DNA of 64,000 bases from Arcobacter defluvii (GTDB lineage Bacteria; Campylobacterota; Campylobacteria; Campylobacterales; Arcobacteraceae): NCBI RefSeq assembly GCF_013201725.1, contig NZ_CP053835.1, positions 1,612,001-1,676,000 on the forward strand, given 5' to 3'. Positions 1 to 8,800 of this stretch are shown here, piece by piece (positions within the stretch are counted from its first letter, which is position 1; each line of letters begins with the position of its first letter). The notes beneath the pieces are model-generated. The model was not told the DNA's origin, ran no database searches, and was given only the letters and a program-made list of their open reading frames with translations. A program made the translations under genes and the position numbers.

Positions 1-245
1 ATAATATTTAATAAATCAGATTTTTTTACATCTTCTTTTTTATCAATATTTGTAAAAAAATCATAATTATCTGCCTTTAATCTCAAAATATTAAATTCTT
101 CTTTATTATAAATATTTAGAACTTCAACTTTTGTTTCATAAATTTCTTCATCAACTAAATCTAAATATTTACTATATTCAATAGAAATATTTAATAAAAA
201 TAGTGAAAATAAGAATAAAATTGTTACAATTTGTTTATTTTTCAT
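1..245 (-). CDS. N-terminal part of a membrane protein, possibly ComEC/Rec2 (partial)
   Basis: A reading frame begins with ATG at 245 and runs off the left edge of the window without a stop (81 codons visible). The first 20 or so residues (MKNKQIVTILFLFSLFLLN) form one hydrophobic segment, followed by a charged region with a repeated pattern of VEVLNIYNKEEFNILRLK and NYDFFTN. The short hydrophobic start and this following segment resemble the beginning of Campylobacterota ComEC/Rec2 DNA-uptake channel proteins, but that is recall of family style, not a proven match. The diagnostic competence domain lies outside the window. It is divergent from the gene at 302. Confidence 0.5.
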   Translation of the reverse strand, partial: MKNKQIVTILFLFSLFLLNISIEYSKYLDLVDEEIYETKVEVLNIYNKEEFNILRLKADNYDFFTNIDKKEDVKKSDLLNI

Positions 246-250
246 TTTAT

Positions 251-271
251 TAATAATCATAAAGATTATTA
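251..271. promoter_or_regulatory. 8-bp inverted repeat between divergent genes
   Basis: TAATAATC (251-258) and GATTATTA (264-271) are exact inverted copies separated by five bases. They lie in the 56-base gap between the divergent starts at 245 and 302, where promoters for both should be. This could be an operator, but short AT-only palindromes are common in this sequence, so support is weak. Confidence 0.3.
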
Positions 272-301
272 TACATAAAAAATCATCTGAAAGGCTTTTT
301 C

Positions 302-874
302 ATGCAAATAACAAACTCTACTTCATTATTCAATACAACATCAAAAGATACACTTTTATCAAAAGATAAAGATGAAATTTTAAATAATTCTTTTGAATCT
401 TTAATTGAAGAAAAAAACGAAGATAAACAAAAAAATATAAAAATAAAAAATGATGAAAAAGAAGAAAGAGAGGCTTTAGTTAAAGATTTATTATCCTTAT
501 TAAAAACAGGATTTACAGAAAGTGAATTAGAAAGAATCAAAGAACTTCTAGAAAAATTAGAAACACTAAAAAAAAGAAAGTCATCTGATGGAAATTTAAC
601 ATTAAGTCAAATAGAATCAACACTAAAAGATTTAAAAACAACTTTGATTGAAGCACAAGAAAAAGCAACAGGAAGATCAGTTAAAAATATTGATGAAGAT
701 TCAAATAGTTTTTTACCACTTCAAAAAGAAATTGAAGAAAAAATAAATGGATTAAAAAATAATTTTACACTTAATGAAAATGGTACTTCTTTAAAAGAGA
801 ACCCGTTATTAAGTATTAGCTCAAGTGAACAATTAAAACTTCTAGAACAACTAAAACAAAAAAATAGAGTATAA
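302..874 (+). CDS. hypothetical protein, helical and highly charged
   Basis: An open frame of 190 residues starts at ATG 302, preceded by AAAGG. The protein is rich in Lys, Glu, Asn and Leu. It has a long predicted helical or coiled-coil middle (heptad-like Leu spacing around KDLLSLLKTGF and LKELLEKLETLKK) and no signal peptide or membrane segment. The Ser/Thr/Asn-rich start (MQITNSTSLFNTTSKD) resembles small structural or secreted cytoplasmic proteins of the flagellar type, but I recognise no family. Its last codons form one arm of a terminator shared with ovoA, which converges from the right. Function unknown. Confidence 0.75.
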   Translation: MQITNSTSLFNTTSKDTLLSKDKDEILNNSFESLIEEKNEDKQKNIKIKNDEKEEREALVKDLLSLLKTGFTESELERIKELLEKLETLKKRKSSDGNLTLSQIESTLKDLKTTLIEAQEKATGRSVKNIDEDSNSFLPLQKEIEEKINGLKNNFTLNENGTSLKENPLLSISSSEQLKLLEQLKQKNRV

Positions 875-887
875 AACTCTATTTTTT
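859..887. terminator. bidirectional terminator shared by the hypothetical gene and ovoA
   Basis: A perfect 12-bp stem (AAAAAATAGAGT, 859-870; ACTCTATTTTTT, 876-887) with a five-base loop. It has A/T runs on both flanks, so it works in either direction. The arms overlap the last codons of both converging genes. Confidence 0.85.
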
Positions 888-2969
888 CTTCCAAATTGAC
901 ATCTGTGAAATTGTATGTTGATATTTTCTATTTGTCTCTTTTATTACAAAAGGAACATCTAAAGTATCAAGTAATTCAAACTCTAAAGATAAGTTTTCTC
1001 TTAAAGTTTCAAATGTAGTTACTTCTTTATTATCTTTTATAAATCCACCTAACCAATTCTCTTTTGGTGTATAATCTTCAAGCCAAGTATAAGGACTCAA
1101 AAGAACAAGTAACCCATCTTTATTTACCCGTGATGGAATATCATCTAAAAATCTTTGAGGATAATATAATCTATCTATTAAATTTGAACAAAATACTAAA
1201 TCATAGCCTGTATAAATATCCTTTAAATTACAAGCATCACCTTGCATAAAAGTTACTTTATTTTTAATATTTTCTAAATTTAACTCTTTTAAAGAGATAG
1301 ATTTTTCTTCAAATAATTCACCCTCTTTTTTAATTTTATAAATCAAAGAATCATAAAGTTTTAGTTTAACACCGACATTTATAAAGTTTGCACTAAAATC
1401 AATCCCTAATACTTCATCATAAAGTTTTGCTAGCTCAAAAGAAGCTCGCCCTACTGAACAACCTAAATCAAGTGCTTTAGATGTTTTTAAACCATTTACA
1501 TACGGTTTTAATAATTCAACAGAATTTACACAAAAGTTTTTAACTCCAAAATTTCCATCAGCATAATGAAATTCACAATATTGAGAAATTAATTCATCTG
1601 TTTCATAAACATTATTATTCAGTTTTGTTCTATATTCATTAGAAGATTTTACATATCTAAATCCAGCATGCTGAAAAAAGTGTTTTCTAAAAGCATATCT
1701 TGCTTCTTTTAATGTTTCATTTCCTAAACTTATAAATGAACCACCTTTCATTAAAGCATGTCTATCATCAAAAGTTGGAGTTGTAAAATCGTCATAAATA
1801 GGATGTGTGATAAAATCATCAAAAGGATAAGTTGGAGTTAAACTCCATTGCCAAACATTACCAACAACATCATAAAACTCATCAAATTTATATTTATCAA
1901 CTCTACTTTGATTAAACTGTTTAAGTCCAATATTTGCATCTTTATTCTGAGCATCTACAAAATCATAAAGTCTATAATATTCATCTTCACTTGGAAGTCT
2001 AACTTCAAATCCTAGTTTTGAAGATTTATATTTACAAAAAGCTTCTGCTTCATATAAATTTACATCAACTGGATAATTAAGAGGAAGAGGAATTATTCTA
2101 TTTATCTCTCTTAAGAAATAATTAGCATCTTTTTTTATCCAAAATATCGGATATTTTGCTTGTGTAAAATCTAACCATTCCCTTCCTTCTTTTGAAAAAA
2201 ATTCAGGTTTATTATATCCACCCTCTTTTACAAACTCTAAGTATTCACCATTTGAAACAAGATATTTTGAAGCTTGGAAATCTTTTATAAATGCTTTATG
2301 ATATGAAAATTCATTATCCCAACCATAAAAAATTGGATTTTTTCTATCTTTTTGTAAAATAACTGTATTACCTTTTACATCAATTAACTCATTTGTAGGA
2401 TAATTTTGAGAAAATTCATTTGAATATTTAAATAATTCATCTTCTTTTAAATATTTTATATCTAATTCTCGAAGTAATACAGAACTAGTTTCAATATGAA
2501 TATTTTCATGTTCAATTCCCATCAAAATAATCCACATAGGTGAATCCCAATTTATTGGCATTGTAAACTCTATATTTTCAATTAAATCTAAAATTATTTC
2601 TTTTACTTTTGCTCTATACTCTTTTATTTCCTCAAAAGTTGGCCATTTATAATTCCCAGAATTTAAATCATCCCAACTCATTTCATCAACACCAATAGCA
2701 AAAATTGATTCAAACTCTTTATTTACTCTATGTTTTAAAATATTTGCTAAAACTAATTTATTTATGAAAAAAGTTGCAGTATGTCCGTAATAAAAAATAA
2801 GTGGATGTCTTAATCTATTTGCTTGTTCATAAATAAATTTTTTTTCTTTCAATAAATCAAAAAGTTTTTCATCCAATTCATAAGTTTGTAAAAACTGCTT
2901 TTTAATTTCAACTCTTTTTTCTTCAATTGTGCCCGTACTTAAATTTACGCTATCTTTTATATAATTCAT
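879..2969 (-). CDS. ovoA: OvoA: 5-histidylcysteine sulfoxide synthase / 4-mercaptohistidine N1-methyltransferase
   Basis: OvoA makes ovothiol A: a non-haem iron enzyme joins Cys sulfur to histidine with O2, and a fused methyltransferase methylates the imidazole. The 696 residues fit the usual ~700-residue full-length enzyme. Residues ~1-180 are the DinB-like domain, with the iron-binding pattern HENIHIE (H154, H158) and a probable third ligand H63 in YGHTATF. Residues ~190-440 are a formylglycine-generating-enzyme-like fold (GNVWQWS, MKGGSF, AGFRYV). Residues ~450-696 are a class I SAM methyltransferase (LDLGCSVG at 501-508, then DLVFCSNLIDRL). Ergothioneine EgtB lacks the fused methyltransferase, which argues for OvoA. 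It is the last gene of a minus-strand run of four genes; a 22-base gap separates it from the TPR gene and AAGGAAATGA precedes the ATG. Confidence 0.92.
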   Translation of the reverse strand: MNYIKDSVNLSTGTIEEKRVEIKKQFLQTYELDEKLFDLLKEKKFIYEQANRLRHPLIFYYGHTATFFINKLVLANILKHRVNKEFESIFAIGVDEMSWDDLNSGNYKWPTFEEIKEYRAKVKEIILDLIENIEFTMPINWDSPMWIILMGIEHENIHIETSSVLLRELDIKYLKEDELFKYSNEFSQNYPTNELIDVKGNTVILQKDRKNPIFYGWDNEFSYHKAFIKDFQASKYLVSNGEYLEFVKEGGYNKPEFFSKEGREWLDFTQAKYPIFWIKKDANYFLREINRIIPLPLNYPVDVNLYEAEAFCKYKSSKLGFEVRLPSEDEYYRLYDFVDAQNKDANIGLKQFNQSRVDKYKFDEFYDVVGNVWQWSLTPTYPFDDFITHPIYDDFTTPTFDDRHALMKGGSFISLGNETLKEARYAFRKHFFQHAGFRYVKSSNEYRTKLNNNVYETDELISQYCEFHYADGNFGVKNFCVNSVELLKPYVNGLKTSKALDLGCSVGRASFELAKLYDEVLGIDFSANFINVGVKLKLYDSLIYKIKKEGELFEEKSISLKELNLENIKNKVTFMQGDACNLKDIYTGYDLVFCSNLIDRLYYPQRFLDDIPSRVNKDGLLVLLSPYTWLEDYTPKENWLGGFIKDNKEVTTFETLRENLSLEFELLDTLDVPFVIKETNRKYQHTISQMSIWKKK

Positions 2970-2991
2970 TCATTTCCTTTTATACTCTTAT

Positions 2992-5214
2992 TCAAATTAA
3001 TCTATCTAAAAATTCTAATTTTTTTATTTTATTGTTTTTTTCAAACTCTTTGTATATATTTAATAGTTGGTTCAACTCACTTTCTCCTAAAAATGAAATG
3101 TAATTTTCAAGTTTTAAAACTACATCATTTACTTCTATTTTTAAAAGAGTTTTTGAAATATAATTCTCTATTAAAACCATTCCTAATCTTTTTACTGATT
3201 TTGTTTGTTCAAGAATTTCTAAAGCATCATTTGTTGCATTTAAAACTTCATTACATAAATTCAATGAAAAAGAATTCAAAATTTTATATAACACATTTAA
3301 TGCAAAATTATGTAAAACAATAGGCATTTCATCCCTATCTCCAACAGATTCTTTCAGAATCATTCCTAGTTTTCCATATTTGATTGATTTATCAATGATT
3401 TTTTCATCTTTTATTTCTTGTTCTATATATTTACATCTATAAGAAATAGCCATATTTACAAATGTTGCTCCATATTCAAAAGCTCCAAGAGTTGGTATTG
3501 ATAAACATTTTTTATAGAAAACTATTGCTTCATCATAATTTTCTTCCCACTCTTTTAGATTTGCTTTTATATTGTAAAAATGCCATAACCATAATGGTTC
3601 ATTATCTTCACTATGAGAAAATAGTAATGTTTCTAATTTATTTAAAGACTCTATTGCTTCTTCTTTTAAAGCTTCATTTCTTTGAGAGATTATTATCCAT
3701 GCAGCTTTTCTTTGATAATATCTGATTTCAATATCTGTTGGTTTTGAACTTTTTCCTAAATTTAACTCTTTTGGTAAACTATCATAAGCTTGTTCAAATT
3801 TTCCCATTCTTTCATATAAAGAACAGATATTTAAAGCATATTTATTTGGATTAATTTCATATAAATATTGATTTAAAAGTATTGCTTGTTCAAAGTGCCC
3901 ATTTCTCTCAAATAAAAATGCTAAATCATTTAAAGCATCTATTGAAATCTTTCTATAATAAGAGTTATTTGAACTTTCAAAAGTATTTACATCATTGAAA
4001 TCAAACATATAACCAGCAATTTCAAACCAATAAAAATTTATTAATTCATATTGTTGTTTATTTTTGATTGAACTTATAAATTTTTCTAAAATTTTTATAG
4101 TTCTTCTTTTATCTAAAACTATATCTTTTACGTAATAATATAAAATCAAAAGAGATATAGGATTTTCAAATCTTTCAATACACTCTTCAATATGGTTTCT
4201 AAGATAATAAGCAAGACGTTTTTCCTCTTCACTTAAATCTTTAAAGATTACATTTTGTGTGAAAAAAACTTGTAAAGACTTTTCTTGAACTAAAAATTTA
4301 AAATCATCAAAACTTCTATTTATAAAATTTTGAAAACCAAAAATCAGTTGATTTTTTGAATCATTTTCTTCTTTTATGAAGTTCTTTCCACAATATTCAA
4401 AAAGCTCCAATGATATAAAAGTCTTTTTATCTCTTTGTTTTGCAATAACTGTTGAACATAGTTGCATTAAAGAATAAAGTTTTTGTTCTTTTGCGCTTAA
4501 TAGAATTTCTACATCACATTTTTTAGGTATTTTTTCTGATTTTATTACTTCTAAATTTAATATTTCAAATTTATTTACTCTTTTTATAATTGTTTGTAAT
4601 TTATCATTTCTGATATAAAAATTTATATTTGAAAATCTATTTACAACTCTACTTGTAAATATCTTCCAAATCCAATGTTCACTATCTTCTAAATCAAAAT
4701 TATAAAGATGAATTTCCATCTTTTTATCAAAATTTGAAAGAGCCAATTCTAGTTTTCTTAATTTTCTAATATCTTTATTAAACCAAGATGAAATCAAAGT
4801 TTTAAATTCATTTCCTTCACCATCTAAAATTGATGGCATCATCAATAATCCTAAAAAGAAAACAAAAACAAAAATAAAAGATATATAATCATTAAATTCC
4901 CAAGCAGAAGGCATTTCAAATATCATCTTCTTTAAAAAATCTTCATAAATTGATACAGATAATAAAGCTATTAAAATCACAAGAACTGAAATAACTGAAA
5001 TAAAAGTTGCTATAAATCTTTTTTTCAAAAAATATAAAAAAGAAGAAGTTCCAGCAAGTAAATTTATATCTGCTTCAAACTTATCTAAACTATCGTTTTC
5101 ACAATATGTTACATATAAACTATTATTTTTCTTTGTGATACAACTATCTTCTTTTGTTTTTCTTTTTGAATTACAAAGTTTTGAAATATGAATAAAACAA
5201 CTATTTTGCTTCAT
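2992..5214 (-). CDS. membrane-anchored TPR-repeat protein of unknown function
   Basis: 740 residues. After a Cys/Lys-rich cytoplasmic start there are two strong hydrophobic segments (about residues 66-90 and 108-128). The long remainder is helical with TPR-like units, for example LNDLAFLFERNGHFEQAILLNQYLYEINPN followed by a second unit on SLYERMGKFEQAYDSL (about residues 415-480), and more weakly spaced repeats to the C-terminus. No catalytic motif is visible. Its ATG directly follows the stop of the cyclotransferase-like gene (TAAATG), so the two are almost certainly translationally coupled. It may scaffold partners at the inner membrane. The link to ovothiol metabolism is inferred only from gene order. 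Confidence 0.85.
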   Translation of the reverse strand: MKQNSCFIHISKLCNSKRKTKEDSCITKKNNSLYVTYCENDSLDKFEADINLLAGTSSFLYFLKKRFIATFISVISVLVILIALLSVSIYEDFLKKMIFEMPSAWEFNDYISFIFVFVFFLGLLMMPSILDGEGNEFKTLISSWFNKDIRKLRKLELALSNFDKKMEIHLYNFDLEDSEHWIWKIFTSRVVNRFSNINFYIRNDKLQTIIKRVNKFEILNLEVIKSEKIPKKCDVEILLSAKEQKLYSLMQLCSTVIAKQRDKKTFISLELFEYCGKNFIKEENDSKNQLIFGFQNFINRSFDDFKFLVQEKSLQVFFTQNVIFKDLSEEEKRLAYYLRNHIEECIERFENPISLLILYYYVKDIVLDKRRTIKILEKFISSIKNKQQYELINFYWFEIAGYMFDFNDVNTFESSNNSYYRKISIDALNDLAFLFERNGHFEQAILLNQYLYEINPNKYALNICSLYERMGKFEQAYDSLPKELNLGKSSKPTDIEIRYYQRKAAWIIISQRNEALKEEAIESLNKLETLLFSHSEDNEPLWLWHFYNIKANLKEWEENYDEAIVFYKKCLSIPTLGAFEYGATFVNMAISYRCKYIEQEIKDEKIIDKSIKYGKLGMILKESVGDRDEMPIVLHNFALNVLYKILNSFSLNLCNEVLNATNDALEILEQTKSVKRLGMVLIENYISKTLLKIEVNDVVLKLENYISFLGESELNQLLNIYKEFEKNNKIKKLEFLDRLI

Positions 5215-5781
5215 TTAACTTTTAGTTCCTTCACGTGCAGCTTTATTTTGAATTGGATCAGTAAAACTATAATTTCCATTTTTTAGAATAAAAGGATAAT
5301 TTTCGAAAATTCTTTCAAAATCTTTATTAAAATCCACATCATAATTTTTTAATGCATCTTTTACTATTTGTGTGTATTTTTCTGGTATAAAAGAGTTTTT
5401 ATCACCAGTTTTTGCTAATTTATCTTCTCTTGTAGTCATAAAAGCTATCAAATCAGCTTTTACATCTAAATTTAAAACATCTTCTTTTTTTATAGTTATA
5501 CAACTATAATTTTTTTCTCTTAGCTTTAAAATTTCTAACTCTTCATCAGATATTTCAATCATTACACCATATAAAGTAGAGTTTTCACTTTTTTTAATAT
5601 TTAAAAAAACTCCATTTATAGATTCATCTTCCCCTTCAAATTGTATAGATTCTACGGCATTCCAAATTCTCTCATAACCTTTAATTTTCACAGGAAGTAA
5701 ATCTTTTTGAGATAAAACTCTTTTAAAAGATTTTTGAGCACTAGAAAGATTTATTAGTGAGCCAAAACCAAAAAGATACAT
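5215..5781 (-). CDS. gamma-glutamylcyclotransferase-like protein
   Basis: 188 residues starting MYLFGFGSLI, the YxxGFGSL substrate-loop signature of the gamma-glutamylcyclotransferase/AIG2-like fold. A likely acidic catalytic position follows in the stretch around YGVMIEISDEELEIL (GV.. pattern then Glu). Known members cleave gamma-glutamyl peptides or glutathione to 5-oxoproline; whether this one does is unproven. It lies 2 bases after the RraA-like gene and abuts the TPR gene. In an operon with ovoA, a role in Cys/thiol turnover is plausible. The C-terminal ~60 residues (FNKDFERIFENYPFIL) are helical. Confidence 0.78.
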   Translation of the reverse strand: MYLFGFGSLINLSSAQKSFKRVLSQKDLLPVKIKGYERIWNAVESIQFEGEDESINGVFLNIKKSENSTLYGVMIEISDEELEILKLREKNYSCITIKKEDVLNLDVKADLIAFMTTREDKLAKTGDKNSFIPEKYTQIVKDALKNYDVDFNKDFERIFENYPFILKNGNYSFTDPIQNKAAREGTKS

Positions 5782-5783
5782 AA

Positions 5784-6263
5784 TTAAACCAATTTTTCTT
5801 TACAAATTACTATTCCATCAACATCAACATAAATATAATCACCTGGATAAATTTCCACATCATCAATAACTAAAGGAACACCAATTTGCCCATCTTGAAC
5901 TGGAATATATTTTCTTGGACAAGTTCCTTTTGCAACAAGACCAAGTTCAAAATCTTTTGTATTGATTGTATCTCTTACATAACCATTTACAATTATTCCT
6001 TCATATTTATTATCTGCTGCAAATTTCATTAGATTATCTCCAACTACTGCAAAATATCTCATATTTACATCAACAACTACAACTTTTCCAGTTCCATCAT
6101 TGTTTTTTAAAAATGTTGCTAAATCTTTATTATTTTTTTCTAGTTTTACAGTAATAACTTCACCCTTAAACTTTTTATTTCCACCATACGATTTAAAATC
6201 TGGTCCTAAAATTTGTACTTTTTCACTAAACTCATCGCATAAATCTGCTGTAAAAAATCCCAT
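5784..6263 (-). CDS. rraA: RraA-family protein (RNase E inhibitor-like / HMG-type aldolase fold)
   Basis: 159 residues, the normal RraA length. Family motifs are present: VVVDVNMRYFAVVGDNL, then IIVNGYVRDT with the conserved Arg-Asp pair, and VDVDGIVI near the end. In E. coli RraA binds and inhibits RNase E; related proteins are metal-dependent aldolases that use the G...RD...D/E motif. Campylobacterota generally lack RNase E, so an RNA-decay role is doubtful and an enzymatic role may be more likely. It is the first gene of the minus-strand operon ending in ovoA; the promoter must lie in 6264-6397. Confidence 0.85.
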   Translation of the reverse strand: MGFFTADLCDEFSEKVQILGPDFKSYGGNKKFKGEVITVKLEKNNKDLATFLKNNDGTGKVVVVDVNMRYFAVVGDNLMKFAADNKYEGIIVNGYVRDTINTKDFELGLVAKGTCPRKYIPVQDGQIGVPLVIDDVEIYPGDYIYVDVDGIVICKEKLV

Positions 6264-6295
6264 AAAACTATCCTTAACTATAATATTTATTAAAT

Positions 6296-6307
6296 GATAA
6301 TATTATC
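6296..6307. promoter_or_regulatory. perfect 12-bp palindrome upstream of the rraA-ovoA operon
   Basis: GATAATATTATC is a perfect palindrome 33 bases before the RraA start, in the divergent gap with the lipoprotein gene. It resembles half of a Fur-box core (GATAAT repeats). OvoA needs iron, so iron control is conceivable, but a 12-mer in AT-rich DNA is weak evidence. Confidence 0.3.
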
Positions 6308-6343
6308 TCATTTTAGAATTAAATTATTCTTATTTAGTAATAA

Positions 6344-6374
6344 TTACACATTATTTATACTAATAAGTTATAAT
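6344..6374 (+). promoter_or_regulatory. candidate sigma70 promoter for the lipoprotein gene
   Basis: A consensus TATAAT (6369-6374) lies 23 bases before the ATG at 6398. A loose -35 (TTACAC, 6344-6349) sits 19 bases upstream. The -10 is the stronger part, as is usual in Campylobacterota. Confidence 0.5.
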
Positions 6375-6397
6375 TTTTTATTACAAAAAGGATTTTT

Positions 6398-7396
6398 ATG
6401 AAAAATTTATTCCAAATTTTTTTATTAATATTTTTATCATATTTTTTAAGTGGCTGTAGTGCTAAAAAATTAACTGTAAGAACTTTACATCCTTCAAAAA
6501 TTGAAAAAGAAAAAATAAATACAGTTCTTGTTGAAAGATTCAGAAATGATGATGTAAATCAAACAATAAGTTTAAAAAATAAAATAGCAAATAAAATTGT
6601 AGATAATCAAAGAGTTTTTACACTAAAAAATGATATTTTTGGAACTGATGCAATAATTACAGGAGAAGTTTTAAATTCTTCAGTTGCTTTTCAAACATAT
6701 TATAGAAATGAAATAGATTATTCAAGATGTAGATTTTATAGATATGATGAAAAAAGTAAAACAAAGCATTGTATAGAATATGCTATTAGATATATCCCTT
6801 GTGAAAATAGAACATATAATGTTACAACAAATATTCAAGTTATAAAACCTATAAACAACAGTGTAATTTTTTCAAAAACTTATGATAAATCAAGTAATGA
6901 AACTGAATGTTATGATAGACCACCCTATTCATTTCCTTATTTTCCACATACAAGATTATCTTTTGATAAACATAGAATAAATTCTCAAATTGCAGATGAA
7001 ATATCTAGCGATATTTTGGATGACATTTCTCCTCATTATGTCTATTTCAATATCAATATTATCGAAGAATTAGATGATGAGAATCCAATATATACAAAAG
7101 AACAAAGAAATAGATTTGAAAACATTGTAAATCTAATTGAAGATACTAGATTAGATATTGCAAAAGCCGAACTTGAAATTTTAGATAAAGAATTAAATCA
7201 AAAAAGTTTTGAAGTAATCTATAATCTAGCTTTAATCTATGAAGCTTATGGAAAACTTGAAATTGCAAATAATTTATATAATCAAGCAAAAACTCTCACT
7301 TCAAATATTGAATATTTAGATTTAATCAATTATGGGATTAATCGTACAAATATTAATTTAGAAGAAAAAATAAAAGCTAAGTCACAACTTCCATAA
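6398..7396 (+). CDS. lipoprotein of unknown function with TPR-like C-terminus
   Basis: 332 residues with a lipoprotein signal: hydrophobic segment, then the lipobox LSGC with acceptor Cys at about residue 20, followed by SAKK. The middle section (NTVLVERFRNDD, IITGEVLNSSV, TTNIQVIKPINN) has the look of beta-rich lipoproteins that assemble at the outer membrane. The last ~100 residues contain at least one TPR-like unit (VIYNLALIYEAYGKLEIANNLYNQAK split over two helices). Several Cys residues lie in the mid region (about residues 112-175). RBS AAAAGG precedes the ATG. I recognise no named family. Likely periplasmic-facing, anchored to the inner or outer membrane. Confidence 0.8.
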   Translation: MKNLFQIFLLIFLSYFLSGCSAKKLTVRTLHPSKIEKEKINTVLVERFRNDDVNQTISLKNKIANKIVDNQRVFTLKNDIFGTDAIITGEVLNSSVAFQTYYRNEIDYSRCRFYRYDEKSKTKHCIEYAIRYIPCENRTYNVTTNIQVIKPINNSVIFSKTYDKSSNETECYDRPPYSFPYFPHTRLSFDKHRINSQIADEISSDILDDISPHYVYFNINIIEELDDENPIYTKEQRNRFENIVNLIEDTRLDIAKAELEILDKELNQKSFEVIYNLALIYEAYGKLEIANNLYNQAKTLTSNIEYLDLINYGINRTNINLEEKIKAKSQLP

Positions 7397-7418
7397 AATA
7401 GGGATAAATTCCCTATTT
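7396..7418 (+). terminator. hairpin terminator after the lipoprotein gene
   Basis: AAATAGGGA (7396-7404) pairs with TCCCTATTT (7410-7418) around a five-base loop, starting in the stop codon. A short T run follows at 7426-7429 (CTTTTAA). Confidence 0.65.
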
Positions 7419-7498
7419 AAGAACTTTTAACCAATATTTTTGTATATTAAATTTTTATTATAAATATTATAAATTTTAAAATTATAAAGGGTCTATAA

Positions 7499-8797
7499 GT
7501 GGCTATAGAAAAATTTGACTATACGAAAATTTCTGATGATTGTGTAAAGTGTGGAAAATGTAAACCTGTTTGTACAATCTTTAATATAAATCAAGATGAA
7601 GCAACAAGTCCAAGGGGTTTTATTGATTTACTTGGAGCGTATAAAAGAGATGAATTAGAGCTTGATAAAACAGCAAAAGATATATTTGAATCATGTTTTT
7701 TATGTACAAATTGTGTTGAAGTTTGTCCAAATGATTTACCAACAGATATGATTATTGAGCAAGTAAGATCAGATATTGCTCAAAAATATGGTATTGCTTG
7801 GTATAAAAGATTATTCTTCTATCTTTTAAGACATAGAAAAACTATGGATTTTCTATCAAAAATGGGTTGGATGTTCCAAACTTGTGCTTTAAAAATTGAC
7901 AATGCAAAACAATCAGCACTTCCACGATTTTCATTACCAATTGTAAAAAAAGATAGAGCATTACCATTTGCTGATAGTACAAGTTTTTTGAATAAATATC
8001 CTGCAAACATTCCAGCAATAAATAAAAAAGAAGAAGTTGGTAAAAAAAATAAAGTTGCAATTTTTATTGGTTGTATGAGTAACTATACATATACAAATAC
8101 TGGAGATTCTTTAGTAAAAATTCTAAAAAAATTAGATTTAGATATCATGATTCCAAAAAAACAACTTTGTTGTGGAGCACCTGCATATTTTACTGGAGCT
8201 TTTGATACAGTTGATTATTTAGTTAAAGAAAATATCAAATATTTTGAAACTTGGATTGATGAAGTTGATGCAGTTATTATTCCAGAAGCAACATGTAGTG
8301 CAATGATAAATAAAGATTGGGAACACTATTTACATAATCAACCAGAATGGAAAGAAAGAGCAATAAAATTATCTAAAAAAATCTTTTTAGCTACGAAATG
8401 GTTAGAAAACAATACAGATTTAAAAGATTTACTTGCAACTAGTGGTAAAAAAATTGATACATTAGTAACTTATCATGACCCATGTCATGCTAAAAAAATG
8501 CAAAATGTTTGGCAAGAACCAAGAAATCTTTTAAAACAAAATTATGTTTTAACTGAAATGAGTGACTCAAATAGATGTTGTGGATTTGGTGGAGTAACTA
8601 TGCAAACTGAAAAATATGATTTTGCAAAAGCTGCTGGTGCTCCAAAAGCTGCAATGATTAGAGATACAAAAGCACAAATTGTAAGTGCTGAATGTAGTGC
8701 ATGTAGAATGCAAATTACAAACTCTTTATATCAAGCAAATGTTGATGTTCAATTTAAAAATCCAATTGAATTAATAGCTGAAGCATTGGAAGATTAA
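7499..8797 (+). CDS. Fe-S / CCG-domain oxidoreductase subunit (GlpC/GlcF/LutA-like)
   Basis: 432 residues from a GTG start preceded by AAAGG. The N-terminus has two [4Fe-4S] ferredoxin motifs, CVKCGKCKPVC (about residues 16-26) and CFLCTNCVEVCP (about 66-77). Two cysteine-rich CCG domains follow (CCGAPAYFTG and CCGFGGV, with Cys pairs C-SAC near the end). This is the architecture of the electron-transfer subunit of anaerobic glycerol-3-phosphate, glycolate or lactate dehydrogenases. No flavoprotein partner lies nearby, so substrate is unknown. It has no membrane anchor. It sits 3 bases upstream of lgt, so the two are probably co-transcribed. Confidence 0.85.
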   Translation: MAIEKFDYTKISDDCVKCGKCKPVCTIFNINQDEATSPRGFIDLLGAYKRDELELDKTAKDIFESCFLCTNCVEVCPNDLPTDMIIEQVRSDIAQKYGIAWYKRLFFYLLRHRKTMDFLSKMGWMFQTCALKIDNAKQSALPRFSLPIVKKDRALPFADSTSFLNKYPANIPAINKKEEVGKKNKVAIFIGCMSNYTYTNTGDSLVKILKKLDLDIMIPKKQLCCGAPAYFTGAFDTVDYLVKENIKYFETWIDEVDAVIIPEATCSAMINKDWEHYLHNQPEWKERAIKLSKKIFLATKWLENNTDLKDLLATSGKKIDTLVTYHDPCHAKKMQNVWQEPRNLLKQNYVLTEMSDSNRCCGFGGVTMQTEKYDFAKAAGAPKAAMIRDTKAQIVSAECSACRMQITNSLYQANVDVQFKNPIELIAEALED

Positions 8798-8800
8798 AAT

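Noticed and set aside
283-540. Ser/Phe-rich open frame on the minus strand
   Set aside because: It lies wholly opposite the 302-874 gene and has the low-complexity composition of an antisense shadow.
6280-6306. 8-bp AT inverted repeat as an RNA structure
   Set aside because: Short AT-only palindromes are expected by chance here; kept only as a minor note with the GATAATATTATC site.
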